Shown: positions 9,498 through 17,685, counted from the first letter of the stretch. The stretch: 41,146 bases of DNA from Erysipelotrichaceae bacterium (GCA_019415435.1 DXZE01000004.1:29144-70289); one strand, 5' to 3'. Numbers and translations: made by a program. The notes: generated from the letters alone by a model not told the origin.

Positions 9498-9510
9498 TAA
9501 CGCTTATAAT
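9483..9510 (+). promoter_or_regulatory. groESL sigma-A promoter
   Basis: TTGACT (9483-9488), 16-nt spacer, TATAAT (9505-9510). The predicted start of transcription is about 9517, between the two CIRCE elements. This is one of the best-matching promoters in the window. Confidence 0.85.
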
Positions 9511-9518
9511 AAGCTGTG

Positions 9519-9545
9519 TTAGCAATCAGAAAAGATGAGTGCTAA
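9519..9545 (+). promoter_or_regulatory. CIRCE operator 2 (HrcA site)
   Basis: TTAGCAATC (one mismatch) + 9 nt + GAGTGCTAA (exact). It lies just downstream of the predicted transcription start, in the 5' UTR of groES, and is better conserved overall than operator 1. Confidence 0.9.
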
Positions 9546-9568
9546 GACATTACAGGAGGCAGATAGAC

Positions 9569-9859
9569 ATGTTAAGACCATTACATGATTATGTTGTTTT
9601 GGAAAAAGTCAAAGAAGAAGAAAAGACAGAAAGCGGCATTATCCTGACAAACAAAGAGGCAAAGGATGAACCGAGCCATGGTGTTGTAGTAGCTGTTGGA
9701 CCAGGCAAGACTGGTGATGATGGCAAGGTTACACCAATTGATCTGAAGGAAGGTCAGGAAGTTATTTATAAGAAATATTCTGGAACTGATGTGAAAGATG
9801 AAGGCAAGGATTACCTGTTAATCAAGGCTGAAGATATCCTTGCTGTAGTAGAAAAGTAA
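9569..9859 (+). CDS. groES: Co-chaperonin GroES
   Basis: The 96-aa Hsp10 lid of the GroEL folding chamber; forms a heptamer in the cytoplasm. The start is ATG 9569 with AGGAGG (9554-9559), giving MLRPLHDYVVLEKVKEEEKT. The mobile loop (TESGIILTNKEAKDEPSHG) and the C-terminal YLLIKAEDILAVVE strand are typical. An apparent longer frame from 9539 starts inside CIRCE 2 and is not used. It is transcribed with groEL (18-bp gap) under HrcA control, so it is expected to be induced by heat and protein-folding stress. Confidence 0.98.
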   Translation: MLRPLHDYVVLEKVKEEEKTESGIILTNKEAKDEPSHGVVVAVGPGKTGDDGKVTPIDLKEGQEVIYKKYSGTDVKDEGKDYLLIKAEDILAVVEK

Positions 9860-9877
9860 GGAAGAAGGTAAATCAAA

Positions 9878-11491
9878 ATGGCAAAGGAAATCAAATATGC
9901 TAAGGAAGCCCGTCAGGGCATGCTTGATGGCGTTAACAAGCTTGCTGATGCCGTCAAGGTAACATTAGGTCCTAAGGGCAGAAATGTTGTTCTGGAAAAG
10001 AGCTATGGTTCACCAGTAATCACCAATGATGGTGTTACAATCGCCAAGGAGATTGAACTGGAAGATAAGTTTGAAAACATGGGTGCCAAGCTTGTATATG
10101 AAGCTGCTAACAACACCAACGAGACAGCCGGTGATGGTACAACAACAGCTACATTACTGACACAGTCCATGATTACAAACGGTCTCCGTCAGGTAGATAA
10201 GGGCGCTAACCCTGTATTAATGAGAGAAGGCATGGAGAAGGCTGCCAAGACAGTCGCTGATGATCTTCTGAATAAGAGCCACAAGGTTGAGACAAATGAT
10301 GATGTCAAGAACATCGCTACAATTTCTTCTGGCAGTGAAGAGATTGGTAATATCATTGCTGAAGCTATGGAAAAGGTTGGCAATGATGGTGTCATCAATG
10401 TTGATGAATCCAAAAACTTTGAGACTTCTCTGGAAATGACAGAAGGTATGCAGTATGACAAGGGTTATGTTTCCCCATACTTTGTAGATGATCATGAAAA
10501 GAATGAAGTAACTCTGGATAATCCATTAATCCTGGTTACAGATCAGAAGGTTACAAGCATTCAGGATCTGTTACCTGTACTGGAAGAGATTGTCAAGAGT
10601 CACAGACCATTACTGATGATTGCGGATGACTATGATAACGATGCAATCGGTACACTTGTCATTAACAAGCTGCGTGGTGCATTCAACCTCGTCGCTACTA
10701 AGGCTCCTGGCTTTGGTGATAACCAGAAGGCGCAGTTACAGGATATCGCTGCTATGACTGGTGCTAACTTCTTCGCAAAGGATCTGAATCAGTCTCTTGC
10801 TGATATGAAGATCACAGACCTCGGCTCTGCAAAGAAGGTTGTTGTAGGCAAGGATAAGACAACTATTATCGATGGTAATGGTGACAAGGCTGTTGTTCAG
10901 CAGAGAATCTCTGAGATCAAGGCTGAAATGGAGAACACAACAAGCGACTATGATAAGAAAAAGCTTGCTGAAAGACTTGGTAAGTTAACAAATGGTGTAG
11001 CTCTGATCAAGGTTGGTGCTACAACTGAAACAGAGTTAAAGGATAAGAAGCTTCGTATTGAAGATGCTCTGAATGCTACTAAGGCTGCTGTTGAAGAAGG
11101 TGTTGTCAGCGGCGGTGGTCTGGCATTAATCCAGGCATACAGAGATGTACGTGACTCTCTGAAGAGCGATGTAGTTGATGAGCAGAGAGGTATGAATGTA
11201 GTTCTGGAAGCTTTGAAGGAACCTATCCAGCAGATTGCTGAGAATGCCGGATATGATGGCAGTGAGATTCTTGAAAAGCAGTTAAATGCTGATGAGAACA
11301 TTGGCTTCAATGCCAGAACTGGTGAATGGATTGATATGTACAAGAACGGTATCATCGATCCTACCAAGGTTACAAGAAGTGCATTACTGAATGCTACAAG
11401 TATCTCTGGTCTGTTCATTACTACTGAAGCTGCTGTAGCTGATATTCCTGCAAAGGAATCAGCTGCTGCACCAGCTGCTCCGCAGTATTAA
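9878..11491 (+). CDS. groEL: Chaperonin GroEL
   Basis: A 537-aa Hsp60 chaperonin subunit that assembles into the double-ring, ATP-driven folding chamber. The sequence is textbook: VTLGPKGRNVVLEKS near the N-terminus, the nucleotide loop GDGTTTAT (about residues 86-93), GFGDNQKA in the apical domain, VEEGVVSGGGLAL and GRTGEW-like ARTGEW late in the protein. The C-terminus ends in an Ala/Pro-rich tail (ESAAAPAAPQY) instead of the GGM repeats of many GroELs. SD AAGGAAG precedes the ATG. A strong terminator follows, so groES-groEL form a bicistronic unit. Codon choice looks biased toward high expression, as expected. Confidence 0.98.
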   Translation: MAKEIKYAKEARQGMLDGVNKLADAVKVTLGPKGRNVVLEKSYGSPVITNDGVTIAKEIELEDKFENMGAKLVYEAANNTNETAGDGTTTATLLTQSMITNGLRQVDKGANPVLMREGMEKAAKTVADDLLNKSHKVETNDDVKNIATISSGSEEIGNIIAEAMEKVGNDGVINVDESKNFETSLEMTEGMQYDKGYVSPYFVDDHEKNEVTLDNPLILVTDQKVTSIQDLLPVLEEIVKSHRPLLMIADDYDNDAIGTLVINKLRGAFNLVATKAPGFGDNQKAQLQDIAAMTGANFFAKDLNQSLADMKITDLGSAKKVVVGKDKTTIIDGNGDKAVVQQRISEIKAEMENTTSDYDKKKLAERLGKLTNGVALIKVGATTETELKDKKLRIEDALNATKAAVEEGVVSGGGLALIQAYRDVRDSLKSDVVDEQRGMNVVLEALKEPIQQIAENAGYDGSEILEKQLNADENIGFNARTGEWIDMYKNGIIDPTKVTRSALLNATSISGLFITTEAAVADIPAKESAAAPAAPQY

Positions 11492-11520
11492 TCTGAATAT
11501 TAAGTTCTGTTGTCCTCTTT

Positions 11521-11558
11521 GAAAGGCATAATCTAAACCGGTTATGCCTTTCTTTTTT
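11521..11558 (+). terminator. groESL terminator
   Basis: An 11-bp stem, GAAAGGCATAA (11521-11531) with TTATGCCTTTC (11542-11552), a 10-nt loop, then TTTTTT. Confidence 0.9.
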
Positions 11559-11585
11559 GTTTCTTTATATCTTTCAGGCTATAAT
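11557..11585 (+). promoter_or_regulatory. Promoter of the 11.6-15.2 kb operon
   Basis: TTGTTT (11557-11562), 17-nt spacer, TATAAT (11580-11585). The -35 overlaps the T-run of the groESL terminator. The predicted start is near 11592, and AGGAG follows before ATG 11618. Confidence 0.65.
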
Positions 11586-11617
11586 AATCTGGTTACGAAT
11601 CTATTAACAGGAGAATT

Positions 11618-13201
11618 ATGCTGATATCGTTTATTACAGCCCTTCTTCTGATTATTCTGGCTGAAGGAACAGGTCAGTGGATATCAGAAAGATGGTATAT
11701 AAAAATAAAAGGTTTTACTGCTCCATTAGGACTAGCAGCGATGTTTACTGTATTAGAACTGCTGTATCTTCCAAAGATGGTGATGCATGGTGATGTCGAG
11801 GCAGTACAAGGGTCCACACTGTTGGTATTACTGATTGCCTTGTTTATGACAATCAGAAGGTACAAAGAAGTATGGCATGCTTTGTGGAGGCCACGCAGTA
11901 TCTATATTCTGCTTGCTTCAATTCTGCTGCTTGTAATTCTGTATATATCAGGTCTGCATATGACGTTATTGCCGGATACTGCATTTAGGATGAATCAGGC
12001 AGTATTAAAGACACATTATGTTTCCGGATCTACCCTGCAGGGTTTTGATTTGTTCAAGGGTTTCTTTTTCTGGATGTTTCATGGAAACAGGAATATGGTT
12101 TCTATTTTTCTTGCATTAACCGTGAATGCTATATCTGTTATGCTGATACTGGATATCATTGACAGCTTCCAGATCGGTAATCCATGGTTCCGGTTTACAT
12201 TGATATTCATGATGGTTTTCTATTCTCTGTTCTACAGCTGGAAGATTTCCGTTGCTTATGATAACAGTATATGGAGACCGGTATTCATTGCTTTAATTCT
12301 GTTCAGCTGTTATGAGTGGCTGCGGTCAGAAGAAGAAAGTATCAAGTACCTGATCATATTCTTTATCGGGGCTGGTTTATTTACCAATAAAGAATTCTAT
12401 ATGATTTCCGTAGAACTTATATATCTGATCGGAGTATATCTTCTGCATATCCGTAAAGTCAGAGTACTGTTTGATCTTTCTACTTTTCTGATTCCGGTTA
12501 TTGCATATACTTCTGCATGGTTATGCAGGTATTCTGTTCTGGCTGGTGAAGGACTTGCGCTTATTTACTTCATATTTCTTTTTGCAAGATATCGTAAGAA
12601 CGTATACAGGCATATGATCCGTATAGAAGACTTTCTGATAGATCATTGCTGGCGGATATTTTATATCGGTATACCGGTAATATTCTTAATAGGTTCTTTT
12701 ATCCTGCGTTTCTTTGTGCCGGGGTATGGCATTGAGTATTCTCACTATATTGCTTATTTCTCAGGCAAGCCGATACGCAGTTATCTGTTTCTGGATTATT
12801 CTGTGATTGATATCATTTTGGATGTATTCCGCTGGGGTGGACTAATTGTATTTTTAATCCGTGCCCATACTACTGAAGAAAAACTGATACGCAGTATTTT
12901 CCTTGGCATGGTTGTATTCTTTATCAATCCGTTATGCATGGGCATGCTGAGTGAAATTGTAGGTCTGGAAGGGTATGCATGTGCATTTGAAATTATCTTT
13001 AACCCATTTACGGATATTATGATCTTTTACTGGATTTACCGCCAGTTTGAATGGACCGTTATCGGACAATGGGTTCTGGAACTGGTACTTGTATTTGCTA
13101 CATTATTTGGAAATGTATGCAGCTATCTGCATTCTCCATCCGGATTATATACAGATTTAATCGATCAGAACGTAAAAACTGAGGAGGTAGAGCAGCCATG
13201 A
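11618..13201 (+). CDS. Polytopic membrane protein of unknown function (DUF6077-like)
   Basis: A 527-aa protein made almost entirely of hydrophobic helices, about 12-13 of them, with short basic loops. It has one longer exported-looking loop after helix 4 containing LLPDTAFRMNQAVLKTHYVSGSTLQGFDLFKG. I do not recognise enzymatic motifs; the overall layout resembles the DUF6077 group or GT-C-like membrane proteins, which is a weak resemblance only. CAGGAG precedes ATG 11618. The stop overlaps the next ATG by 4 bp (ATGA at 13198), so translation of this gene and the HAD phosphatase is likely coupled. First gene of a three-gene operon with its own promoter. Confidence 0.75.
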   Translation: MLISFITALLLIILAEGTGQWISERWYIKIKGFTAPLGLAAMFTVLELLYLPKMVMHGDVEAVQGSTLLVLLIALFMTIRRYKEVWHALWRPRSIYILLASILLLVILYISGLHMTLLPDTAFRMNQAVLKTHYVSGSTLQGFDLFKGFFFWMFHGNRNMVSIFLALTVNAISVMLILDIIDSFQIGNPWFRFTLIFMMVFYSLFYSWKISVAYDNSIWRPVFIALILFSCYEWLRSEEESIKYLIIFFIGAGLFTNKEFYMISVELIYLIGVYLLHIRKVRVLFDLSTFLIPVIAYTSAWLCRYSVLAGEGLALIYFIFLFARYRKNVYRHMIRIEDFLIDHCWRIFYIGIPVIFLIGSFILRFFVPGYGIEYSHYIAYFSGKPIRSYLFLDYSVIDIILDVFRWGGLIVFLIRAHTTEEKLIRSIFLGMVVFFINPLCMGMLSEIVGLEGYACAFEIIFNPFTDIMIFYWIYRQFEWTVIGQWVLELVLVFATLFGNVCSYLHSPSGLYTDLIDQNVKTEEVEQP

Positions 13202-13773
13202 ATGTTTATGATTGGGATAATACGATTTACCGTGGCGACTCCACAGCACAATTTGTAGGGTGGCTGTATGTACATCGCCCTTTGACACTATTAAGCATAC
13301 CTAGAACTGTTATCTGTGCTGCTTTATGGGGATGTCATATTATCAAAAAGCAGACTTTCAAAGAGAATCTGTATCATATGTTTGTCTTTGTAAAAGATAT
13401 GGATAAGACAGCAGATGCATTCGTGGATTCTCATATGAATCATGTGAAAGATTTCTATAAGAAACAGCAGAAACCAGATGATATGGTTATTTCTGCTTCG
13501 CCAGAATTTACTATTAAGAGATTCTGCAGGAAACTTAACATTCAGTATGTCATGGCTTCTGTTGTAGATGCAAAGACAGGAAAGTATACAGGTCTGAATT
13601 GTCATGGTAAAGAAAAAGTAAGACGTTTTAAGGAAGTGGCTGTGGATAAGAATATTGAAAACTTTTATTCAGATTCTCTCTCCGATACACCACTTGCCGA
13701 GCTGGCAGAAAAAGCATGGCTTGTTAAGGGAGACAGGATAACGCCATGGCCAAAGAAAGGAAACAACGAATGA
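13198..13773 (+). CDS. HAD-IB family phosphatase
   Basis: A 191-aa cytoplasmic HAD-superfamily hydrolase of subfamily IB (phosphoserine-phosphatase-like). Motif I is DWDNTIYRGDS (D5 nucleophile, D7 acid/base). Motif II is the Ser in MVISASPEF (about residue 99). Motif III is a Lys in HGKEKVRRFKE (about 139-142). Motif IV is FYSDSLSDTPLAE (about 160-172), giving the Mg-binding acidic residues. A helical cap with an aromatic-rich segment lies between motifs I and II. Substrate unknown; relatives act on phosphoserine, lipid phosphates or sugar phosphates. It overlaps the neighbours on both sides by ATGA, so the three products are probably needed together. Confidence 0.85.
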   Translation: MNVYDWDNTIYRGDSTAQFVGWLYVHRPLTLLSIPRTVICAALWGCHIIKKQTFKENLYHMFVFVKDMDKTADAFVDSHMNHVKDFYKKQQKPDDMVISASPEFTIKRFCRKLNIQYVMASVVDAKTGKYTGLNCHGKEKVRRFKEVAVDKNIENFYSDSLSDTPLAELAEKAWLVKGDRITPWPKKGNNE

Positions 13774-15152
13774 GTTACAAAAGTGAATATGATGTCGTAA
13801 TTATCGGTGGCGGTATAGGTGGATTGATGTGTGCCTACCGTTTATGTGAAAAAAGGAAAGATCTTTCCGTACTGATATTAGAAAGAGGAAAGTCTTTGGA
13901 AAACAGAAGCTGCCCGATTCTTGCCGGAAAGGTAAAGAAATGCATTAAGTGCAATCCTTGTGCCATTATGGAAGGCATTGCTGGTGCAGGTGCGTTCAGT
14001 GATGGAAAGTATAATATCACAACGGAATACGGCGGATGGTTGCCTAACGTTATGGATCCTGTTAAAGTACTGGATTACATTCATCAGGCAGATGATATTC
14101 TTGTGAAATATGGTGCTGATAAAGAAGTCTATGAACCTGATAATGAGTTGAAGACACTCTGTTTAAAGTATGATCTGCATATGCAGCAGGCGGAGGTAAA
14201 GCATTTAGGAACAGATGCCAACTATTCTACAATGCTGAACTTTGTACATTCCATGGATGGAGCTGTACAGATTGAAACCCAGGCAGTTGTAGAAGATGTG
14301 GATCGTGACAGTCATGAGGTGTTATTTACCCAGAATGGTGAAAAACATACTGTAAAGGGAAAGAAGATTGTCTTTGCGGTAGGCAGAGTTGGCAACGGCA
14401 TGTTTGAAAAATGGTGCAATAAGTACCAGATCAAACGTACGAATAACCAGGTAGATATCGGTGTCAGAGTAGAACTTCCATATGAAGTATGGGAACATTT
14501 CTCATCCCGTATTTATGAACCTAAGATTTATTTTAAGAATGGTCATTATGGAGACAGAACCAGAATGTTCTGCTTTAATGAAAGAGGCTATGTTGTCACA
14601 GAAAACAGTGATGGTGTATTAACTGTCAATGGTCATTCCTATAAAGATAAAGCAAAACAGTCTGATAATTCCAACTTTGCCTTACTCTCTTCTACATTCT
14701 TTACCGAACCATTTGATCAGCCTGTAGAATATGCAAGATATGTTGCATCCTTAGCTAACAAGATCAGCGGCGGTTATGTTCTTGTGCAAAGATTAGGAGA
14801 TCTTGAAAAGGGCAGAAGAACTACTGCATCTCGTCTGAAACAGTCATCTGTAAGACCTACCTTAGATGCTGTACCGGGAGACTTATCTTTATGCATGCCT
14901 AAGCGTCAGCTGGATAATATTATTGAAACATTACATGCATTGGATAAGGTAGCACCAGGTACTGCAAATGAAGATACATTACTGTATGGAGTAGAATGCA
15001 AGTACTATTCCGCCAGACCTGAGGCAGATAACTTTGAATTAAAGGCAGCGAAAGATATCTATGCATTAGGTGATGGGGCTGGCTTTACAAGATCCTTGTC
15101 ACAAGCAGCAGCCAATGGCCTGATTGTCGGAGATATCATTGCGGATAAATAA
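13770..15152 (+). CDS. FAD-dependent oxidoreductase, COG2509-type
   Basis: A 460-aa flavoprotein. The dinucleotide-binding motif GGGIGG (residues 13-18) follows the first strand of the Rossmann fold. A Cys cluster is present at about residues 50-70 (CPILAGKVKKCIKCNPCAI), with a second flavin-family segment KKIVFAVGRVGNG and the late motif IYALGDGAGFTRSLSQAAANG that closes over FAD. This matches the uncharacterised FAD-dependent dehydrogenase family COG2509. I chose ATG 13770 because AAAGGA lies in front and it forms an ATGA overlap with the HAD gene; ATG 13746 has no SD. Reaction and partner are unknown. The linkage with a polytopic membrane protein and a phosphatase could point to lipid or isoprenoid metabolism, but that is speculative. 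Confidence 0.82.
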   Translation: MSYKSEYDVVIIGGGIGGLMCAYRLCEKRKDLSVLILERGKSLENRSCPILAGKVKKCIKCNPCAIMEGIAGAGAFSDGKYNITTEYGGWLPNVMDPVKVLDYIHQADDILVKYGADKEVYEPDNELKTLCLKYDLHMQQAEVKHLGTDANYSTMLNFVHSMDGAVQIETQAVVEDVDRDSHEVLFTQNGEKHTVKGKKIVFAVGRVGNGMFEKWCNKYQIKRTNNQVDIGVRVELPYEVWEHFSSRIYEPKIYFKNGHYGDRTRMFCFNERGYVVTENSDGVLTVNGHSYKDKAKQSDNSNFALLSSTFFTEPFDQPVEYARYVASLANKISGGYVLVQRLGDLEKGRRTTASRLKQSSVRPTLDAVPGDLSLCMPKRQLDNIIETLHALDKVAPGTANEDTLLYGVECKYYSARPEADNFELKAAKDIYALGDGAGFTRSLSQAAANGLIVGDIIADK

Positions 15153-15172
15153 TATTGATTGAAATCATTAGA

Positions 15173-15210
15173 AAAGCCGGATAGAGTTAGAAACTTTATC
15201 CGGCTTTATA
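15173..15210 (+). terminator. Terminator of the FAD-protein operon
   Basis: AAAGCCGGATA (15173-15183) pairs with TATCCGGCTTT (15197-15207), 13-nt loop, followed by ATAC. It could also act on the opposite strand for pta. Confidence 0.7.
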
Positions 15211-15211
15211 C

Positions 15212-15238
15212 AAAAAAAGATCCCGGATATCCGGGATC
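15212..15238 (-). terminator. pta terminator: 20-bp perfect palindrome
   Basis: Bases 15219-15238 read identically on both strands (arms GATCCCGGAT / ATCCGGGATC). On the minus strand the palindrome is followed by seven T residues, and it lies 8 bp after the pta stop, so it is the pta terminator. Confidence 0.85.
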
Positions 15239-15246
15239 AGAATAAC

Positions 15247-16254
15247 TTACTTTTCTGCTAACTGTGCCTGTACAGCTGTAATAGCTACAACACCGACAAT
15301 ATCCTGCCAATAGCATCCTCTGGATAAGTCATTAACAGGTTTTGCAAGACCCTGCAGCATTGGTCCGTAAGCATCAGCCTTACCAAGTCTCTGTACAAGT
15401 TTATAACCGATGTTACCAGCATCAATATTAGGGAAGATCAGTACATTGGCATGACCTGCAACAGTGCTTCCAGGAGCTTTCAATGCAGCAACCTCTGGTA
15501 CAATTGCGGCATCCAGCTGTAATTCACCATCACAATCCAGATCCGGATAATTCTCATGAGCACTCTTGACTGCATTGACAACTTTATCTACTAGCGGATG
15601 CTTTGCGGAACCCTTTGTAGAATGAGAGAGGAAAGCAACCTTTGCATGTCCGCCAACCAGACTCTCGAAAGACTCTGCGGAATCAGCCGCAATAGCCGCA
15701 AGCTGATCAGAATCAGGATCCTGATTCAATGCACAATCCGCAAATACGAATGTACCATGGTCGCCAAGATCACAATCCGGAACATCAATGACAAAGAATC
15801 CGGATGCCATCTTCTTGCCAGGCGCTGTCTTAAGAACCTGTAAAGCAGGTCTTAATGTGTTGGCTGTAGAATGGCATGCACCGGATACAAGTCCATCCGC
15901 ATCTCCATTCTTTAACATAACAACACCAAACATTGTCTTATCAGAGAGTAATGTTTCCTTTGCTTTCTCTGGTGTCATTCCCTTATGTTTTCTTGCTTCA
16001 TAAAGAACATTGACATAAGTGCCCAGTTTGTCTGTTGTTTCAGGATCAACAATTTCTACTCCGTTTAAATCTACAGCAAGCTTATCAGCGCTTGCCTTGA
16101 TTTCATCCTTGTTTCCAAGCAGGATCAGGTTTGCAGTGCCTTCCGTCATAACCTCTGCGGCAGCTCTGATAACTCTTTCGTCTTCTGACTCAGGCAGAAC
16201 AATCGTTTTCTTGTCTGCTTTTGCCTTAGCTTTAATTCCATCGATAAATGCCAT
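15247..16254 (-). CDS. pta: Phosphate acetyltransferase
   Basis: A 335-aa cytoplasmic enzyme that converts acetyl-CoA and phosphate to acetyl-phosphate and CoA, feeding acetate kinase for ATP. It is the short, single-domain Pta of Firmicutes. Recognisable blocks are KTIVLPESEDERVIRAAAE at the N-terminus, VSGACHSTANTLRPALQ, VAFLSHSTKGSAKHP, and the C-terminal LIFPNIDAGNIGYKLVQRL-GPMLQGLAKPVNDLSRG. The start is ATG 16254 with AGGAGGT on the minus strand; an in-frame extension upstream (to 16299) has no support. It is transcribed alone and divergently from the epimerase gene. No acetate kinase gene is visible in the window. Confidence 0.97.
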   Translation of the reverse strand: MAFIDGIKAKAKADKKTIVLPESEDERVIRAAAEVMTEGTANLILLGNKDEIKASADKLAVDLNGVEIVDPETTDKLGTYVNVLYEARKHKGMTPEKAKETLLSDKTMFGVVMLKNGDADGLVSGACHSTANTLRPALQVLKTAPGKKMASGFFVIDVPDCDLGDHGTFVFADCALNQDPDSDQLAAIAADSAESFESLVGGHAKVAFLSHSTKGSAKHPLVDKVVNAVKSAHENYPDLDCDGELQLDAAIVPEVAALKAPGSTVAGHANVLIFPNIDAGNIGYKLVQRLGKADAYGPMLQGLAKPVNDLSRGCYWQDIVGVVAITAVQAQLAEK

Positions 16255-16320
16255 ATTTATAAATACCTCCTGTGATACCGTAAAATAGTGTAACCCCATT
16301 CATTCGATTCTGCCACAACT

Positions 16321-16347
16321 TTGTGAAAAGTTAACAAATTCACACAA
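16321..16347. promoter_or_regulatory. Rex-like half-sites in the pta/epimerase divergent region (tentative)
   Basis: TTGTGAA (16321-16327) is followed after 3 nt by TTAACAA (16331-16337) and then TTCACACAA. These match half-sites of the redox repressor Rex (TTGTGAA / TTAACAA), but the known operator has a 4-nt centre, so the spacing is off by one. Considered a weak candidate for redox control of pta. Confidence 0.25.
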
Positions 16348-16373
16348 TGATTTCATCATTCTGCTTATTTATA

Positions 16374-16397
16374 TATAATGAACATCAGAGATGTTCA
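16374..16397 (+). promoter_or_regulatory. -10 box plus inverted repeat at the start site
   Basis: TATAAT (16374-16379) is followed by GAACATC-AGA-GATGTTC (16380-16396). The 7-bp arms extend to 8 with the flanking T/A. The repeat covers the expected transcription start and sits just before the SD, so a repressor bound here would block initiation. No good -35 is seen. Confidence 0.45.
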
Positions 16398-16409
16398 GGA
16401 GGGAAGAGC

Positions 16410-17234
16410 ATGGCAGCATTTACAATGGAAAATGATGAAGCAGTTGTAACAGTGGATGAACACGCATCTGAAATTCACAGCTTTAAAGACAAAGAAGATC
16501 AGAATGAATACATGTGGCAGGGTGATCCAAAATACTGGAGTGGACGCAATCCTACATTATTCCCGATGGTAGGCAGTACCTGGGATAAGATTCTTCATAT
16601 TAATGGAAAAGAATATAAAACCGGTAATCATGGCTTTACAAGACACTCTGATTTTACATGCATAGAACATAATCAGCATCATATTGTCATGGAATTAAAG
16701 GATTCCAGGGAAACTCTGGAACAGTATCCGTTCCACTTTACAATGCATATTCAGTATGTATTAAAGGGGAAGACGGTGGAGATTTCCTATGCCATCACAA
16801 ATGACAATGATGAGGATATGCCATTTAATTTCGGTCTGCATCCGGCATTTAACTGTCCTGTAAACGGCGGTAAGTTTGAAGATTATTACATTCAGCTGAA
16901 CCATCCTGAAACATCGGATTTTGAGAATACGCATATGCGTAATTGTGATCATATAGATCTCGAAAGAGATGCATTAAATAATACAATCATTATTGCTGGT
17001 CCAAAGAGTACAGAGGCATCTTTAACCAATGGAAAACATGGTGTAACTGTAACATTCCATGATTATGAGTGGATTGCTTTCTGGAGTCCGTATGCACCAT
17101 TTGTATGCCTGGAGCCATGGCATTCTCATACCGACTTTAAAGAAAATGAAGTGCCTTTTGAAAAAAGAGAAGGCACCAGAATCCTCAAGCCGCATGATAC
17201 TTTCCATACATCCTATGAAATTACAATTTTCTGA
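16410..17234 (+). CDS. Aldose 1-epimerase family protein (LacX/GalM-like)
   Basis: A 274-aa cytoplasmic protein of the galactose-mutarotase fold, which interconverts alpha and beta anomers of sugars or sugar phosphates. Visible family features: GRNPTLFPMVGS near residue 45, the KTGNHGFTRHSDF segment with conserved H-G and R, FGLHPAFNCP (catalytic His region), and the late acidic motif VCLEPWHSHTDF, where the Glu acts as base. This order fits the LacX-like branch rather than classic GalM. ATG 16410 follows AGGAGGG; an apparent extension to 16347 is upstream of the -10 box and cannot be translated from this promoter. Divergent from pta, monocistronic by context. Confidence 0.88.
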   Translation: MAAFTMENDEAVVTVDEHASEIHSFKDKEDQNEYMWQGDPKYWSGRNPTLFPMVGSTWDKILHINGKEYKTGNHGFTRHSDFTCIEHNQHHIVMELKDSRETLEQYPFHFTMHIQYVLKGKTVEISYAITNDNDEDMPFNFGLHPAFNCPVNGGKFEDYYIQLNHPETSDFENTHMRNCDHIDLERDALNNTIIIAGPKSTEASLTNGKHGVTVTFHDYEWIAFWSPYAPFVCLEPWHSHTDFKENEVPFEKREGTRILKPHDTFHTSYEITIF

Positions 17235-17244
17235 GCATATCACT

Positions 17245-17272
17245 TTGTAAAATAAATGAATCATGGCATACT
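17245..17272 (+). promoter_or_regulatory. Putative trxA promoter
   Basis: TTGTAA (17245-17250), 16-nt spacer, CATACT (17267-17272). Moderate match; AAGGAGGT follows in the short leader. Confidence 0.45.
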
Positions 17273-17299
17273 GAATGCATTAACAAGGAGGTATGTACA

Positions 17300-17611
17300 A
17301 TGGATATTGTTAAGAACAGTGCTGAATACGATCAGATTTTAAAAGATAATAAATCTGTATTTGTTGATTTCTACGCAGACTGGTGCGGACCATGCAAGAT
17401 GGTAGGCCCGCTTGTAGAAGAAATTTCCAATGAAGTAAAGGATGTCAAGTTTGTTAAGGTAAATGTGGATGATAATCCGGACATTGCCCAGCGCTATGGC
17501 ATTATGTCTATCCCGACTCTGATTGCATTCAAAAATGGTGAGATTGCAGGACAGACATTAGGTTTCCAGCCTAAGGAAGCACTTCTGGAAGTAGTCAATA
17601 AGGCAAGATAA
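17300..17611 (+). CDS. trxA: Thioredoxin
   Basis: A 103-aa cytoplasmic thiol-disulfide reductant. The active site is ADWCGPCK with C29 and C32, and the cis-proline loop is MSIPT. The length and the strand order (VFVDFYADWCGPC, VKFVKVNVDDNPDIAQRYGIMSIPTLIAFKNGE) are those of classic TrxA. A strong AAGGAGGT precedes the start. It stands alone between a weak promoter and a good terminator. No thioredoxin reductase is visible in the window. Confidence 0.97.
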   Translation: MDIVKNSAEYDQILKDNKSVFVDFYADWCGPCKMVGPLVEEISNEVKDVKFVKVNVDDNPDIAQRYGIMSIPTLIAFKNGEIAGQTLGFQPKEALLEVVNKAR

Positions 17612-17614
17612 GTG

Positions 17615-17640
17615 AAAAGCAGAGCAATCTGCTTTTTTTA
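17615..17640 (+). terminator. trxA terminator
   Basis: AAAAGCAGA (17615-17623), loop GCAA, TCTGCTTTT, continuing as a T-run. It begins 4 bp after the stop codon. Confidence 0.9.
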
Positions 17641-17650
17641 TACCCTGAAG

Positions 17651-17667
17651 GTTTAGAGATTCTAAAC
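17651..17667. promoter_or_regulatory. Inverted repeat, candidate operator upstream of pot operon
   Basis: GTTTAGA-GAT-TCTAAAC, 7-bp arms around 3 nt, located 18 bp upstream of the -35 box of the regulator promoter. A partial copy, GTTTAG, recurs at 17744-17749 in the leader. A site for the adjacent XRE-cupin regulator is plausible. Confidence 0.4.
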
Positions 17668-17685
17668 AAAAAGTTAAGAATTATC

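Noticed and set aside
10189..11418. Long antisense frames within groEL
   Set aside because: GroEL is unmistakable on the plus strand; the antisense frames have no SD, promoter or recognisable product.
16321..16337. Canonical Rex operator
   Set aside because: Half-sites are separated by 3 nt instead of 4, so it does not fit the known 18-bp operator. Retained only as a weak candidate.
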